Of a stretch of DNA of 64,000 bases, positions 62,308 to 64,000 are shown piece by piece. The DNA is from Enoplosus armatus (taxonomy: Eukaryota > Chordata > Actinopteri > Centrarchiformes > Enoplosidae). Under the pieces are notes generated by a model that saw only the letters and a list, made by a program, of their open reading frames with translations, was not told the origin of the DNA and ran no database searches. Position 1 is the first letter of the stretch. Every line of letters starts with the position of its first letter. The DNA lies in NCBI RefSeq assembly GCF_043641665.1, contig NC_092199.1:16920649-16984648 (forward strand), given 5' to 3'. The position numbers and the translations under genes were made by a program.

Positions 62308-62524
62308 CAGTGCATCCGGAAAGTATTCACAGCGCTTCACTTTTTCCACATTTTGTTATGTTGCAGCCTTATACCAAAATGGATTAAATTCATTTTTTTC
62401 CTCAAAATTCTACACACAACACCCCATAATGACAACGTGAAAAAAGTTTATTTGAGATTTTTGCAAATTTATTAAAAATAAAAAACCTGAGAAATCACAT
62501 GTACATAAGTATTCACAGCCTTTG
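62308..62524. repeat. Tc1 left terminal inverted repeat
   Basis: It matches 63,693-63,908 in inverse orientation, from CAGTGCATCCGG to AGTATTCACAGCCTTTG. Confidence 0.93.
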
Positions 62525-62525
62525 C

Positions 62526-63530
62526 TCAATACTTTGTTGATGAATATGATGCCACAAGCTTGGCACACCTATCTTTGGGCAGTTTCACCCATTCCTCTTT
62601 GCAGCACCTCTCAAGCTCCATCAGGTTGGATGGGAAGCGTCGGTGCACAGCCATTTTCAGATCTCTCCAGAGATGTTCAATCGGATTCAAGTCTGGGCTC
62701 TGGCTGGGCCACTCAAGGACATTCACAGAGTTGTCCTGAAGCCACTCCTTTGATATCTTGGCTGTGTGCTTAGGGTCGTTGTCCTGCTGAAAGATAAACC
62801 GTCGCCCCAGTCTGAGGTCAAGAGCGCTCTGGAGCAGGTTTTCATCCAGGATGTCTCTGTACTTTGCTGCATTCATCTTTCCCTCTATCCTGACTAGTCT
62901 CCCAGTTCCTGCCGCTGAAAAACATCCCCACAGCATGATGCTGCCACCACCATGCTTCACTGTAGGGATGGTATTGGCCTGGTGATGAGCGGTGCCTGGT
63001 TTCCTCCAAACGTGACGCCTGGCATTCACACCAAAGAGTTCAATCTTTGTCTCATCAGACCAGAGAATTTTGTTTCTCATGGTCTGAGAGTCCTTCAGGT
63101 GCCTTTTGGCAAACTCCAGGCGGGCTGCTATGTGCCTTTTACTAAGGAGTGGCTTCCGTCTGGCCACTCTACCATACAGGCCTGATTGGTGGATTGCTGC
63201 AGAGATGGTTGTCCTTCTGGAAGGTTCTCCTCTCTCCACAGAGGAACTCTGGAGCTCTGACAGAGTGACCATCGGGTTCTTGGTCACCTCCCTGACTAAG
63301 GCCCTTCTCCCCCGATTACTCAGTTTAGATGGCCGGCCAGCTCTAGGAAGAGTCCTGGTGGTTCCGAACTTCTTCCACTTACGGATGATGGAGGCCACTG
63401 TGCTCATTGGGACCTTCAAAGCAGCAGAAATTTTTCTGTAACCTTCCCCAGATTTGTGCCTCGAGACAATCCTGTCTCGGAGGTCTACAGACAATTCCTT
63501 TGACTTCATGCTTGGTTTGTGCTCTGACAT
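62526..63530 (-). CDS. Tc1-family transposase (DD34E), open frame of 334 residues
   Basis: It would catalyse cut-and-paste transposition of the surrounding element. The N-terminal paired-like helix-turn-helix region covers about residues 10-60 (KELSVDLRDRIVSRHKSGEG), followed by the GRP box LPRAGRPSKLS (about 61-71) and a second DNA-binding subdomain. The catalytic triad is complete: Asp159 (WSDETK), Asp250 (FIFQQDNDPKHT) and Glu285 (NPIEHLW), with spacings of 90 and 34 residues as expected for Tc1. No stop or frameshift interrupts the frame. The C terminus (CAKLVASYSSTKY) seems to lack about 12 residues that Tc1 proteins usually have before STKY, which suggests a small in-frame deletion; this comparison is from family knowledge. 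Activity is untested. Confidence 0.93.
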   Translation of the reverse strand: MSEHKPSMKSKELSVDLRDRIVSRHKSGEGYRKISAALKVPMSTVASIIRKWKKFGTTRTLPRAGRPSKLSNRGRRALVREVTKNPMVTLSELQSSSVERGEPSRRTTISAAIHQSGLYGRVARRKPLLSKRHIAARLEFAKRHLKDSQTMRNKILWSDETKIELFGVNARRHVWRKPGTAHHQANTIPTVKHGGGSIMLWGCFSAAGTGRLVRIEGKMNAAKYRDILDENLLQSALDLRLGRRFIFQQDNDPKHTAKISKEWLQDNSVNVLEWPSQSPDLNPIEHLWRDLKMAVHRRFPSNLMELERCCKEEWVKLPKDRCAKLVASYSSTKY

Positions 63531-63692
63531 GCACTGTCAACTGTGGGACCTTATATAGACAGGTGTGTGCCTTTCCAAATCATGTCCAATCAACTGAATT
63601 TACCACAGGTGGACTCCAATTAAGCTGCAGAAACATCTCAAGGATGATCAGTGAAAACAGGATGCACCTGAGCTCAATTTTGAGCTTCATGG

Positions 63693-63908
63693 CAAAGGCT
63701 GTGAATACTTATGTACATGTGATTTCTTAGTTTTTTATTTTTAATAAATTTGCAAAAATTTCAAAAAAACTTTTTTCACATTGTCATTATGGGGTGTTGT
63801 GTGTAGAATTTTGAGGAAAAAAATTTATTTAATCCATTTTGGAATAAGGGTGTAACATAACAAAATGTGGAAAAAGTGAAGCGCCGTGAATACTTTCCGG
63901 ATGCACTG
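63693..63908. repeat. Tc1 right terminal inverted repeat
   Basis: Inverse counterpart of 62,308-62,524. Confidence 0.93.

Positions 63909-63933
<25 letters not shown>
63909..63933. repeat. (TA)n microsatellite abutting the Tc1 element
   Basis: The TA tract begins with the target-site TA of the transposon, so either the insertion chose a TA repeat or the tract grew from the duplicated TA. The rest of the window to 64,000 is AT-rich and featureless. Confidence 0.92.
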
Positions 63934-63941
<8 letters not shown>

Positions 63942-64000
63942 TGCAATGTTGTGTATGACTATATATGTATTGCACTGAAACATTTTAAAGAATAAATAGT

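Larger units (their letters stand above)
62308..63908 (-). mobile_element. Complete Tc1/mariner transposon
   Basis: It is 1,601 bases, starting CAGTGCATCCGGAAAGTATT and ending with the inverse (AATACTTTCCGGATGCACTG). TA dinucleotides at 62,306-62,307 and 63,909-63,910 give the Tc1-type TA target duplication. The terminal inverted repeats are about 217 and 216 bases (62,308-62,524; 63,693-63,908) with roughly a dozen differences, so about 94-95% identical by eye. A nearly full-length transposase lies between them on the minus strand. The right TA is the first unit of a (TA)n tract. The element looks relatively recent. Confidence 0.95.

Noticed and set aside
1..64000. tRNA, rRNA, CRISPR arrays, operons, bacterial or viral genes
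   Set aside because: None was recognised by eye on either strand. The DNA is clearly animal nuclear. The direct repeats are microsatellites or transposon copies, not spaced arrays.

Overview
The window looks like nuclear DNA of a ray-finned fish, most likely a percomorph teleost. The evidence is interrupted genes with GT-AG introns, dense (CA)n/(TA)n microsatellites and homopolymer runs, a Tc1 transposon of fish type, and several short dispersed repeat families I associate with perch-like fish genomes. No microbial or organellar content was seen. The species cannot be named from the sequence.

Layout. Positions 1 to about 45,170 hold no protein-coding exon I can support. This stretch contains microsatellites, repeat copies, a roughly 1.6 kb inverted-repeat-bounded insertion nested in another repeat, three perfect or near-perfect palindromes, and several stretches that could be conserved non-coding elements (guesses without an alignment). 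Positions 45,173-54,243 (+) hold a 13-exon class B1 GPCR gene whose assembled 537-residue product is a glucagon-like peptide 2 receptor (glp2r). About 2.5 kb downstream, on the same strand, positions 56,702-60,453 hold a six-exon gene for 6-pyruvoyl-tetrahydropterin synthase (pts, 148 residues). The right end has a small hAT-like element just after pts, a possible piggyBac-type terminus, and a complete Tc1/mariner element (62,308-63,908) with a minus-strand DD34E transposase ORF.

The two host genes have unrelated roles: a gut and energy hormone receptor, and an enzyme of tetrahydrobiopterin synthesis. Nothing suggests shared regulation beyond adjacency. The main structural theme is repeats. 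One family with TTAAAGCTGCA-type ends occurs at least nine times, including inside introns of both genes. I found no convincing new multi-gene system. The most checkable oddities are a Ser in place of a conserved Arg at the base of glp2r TM6, the palindromes, the nested insertion, and the near-intact transposon.
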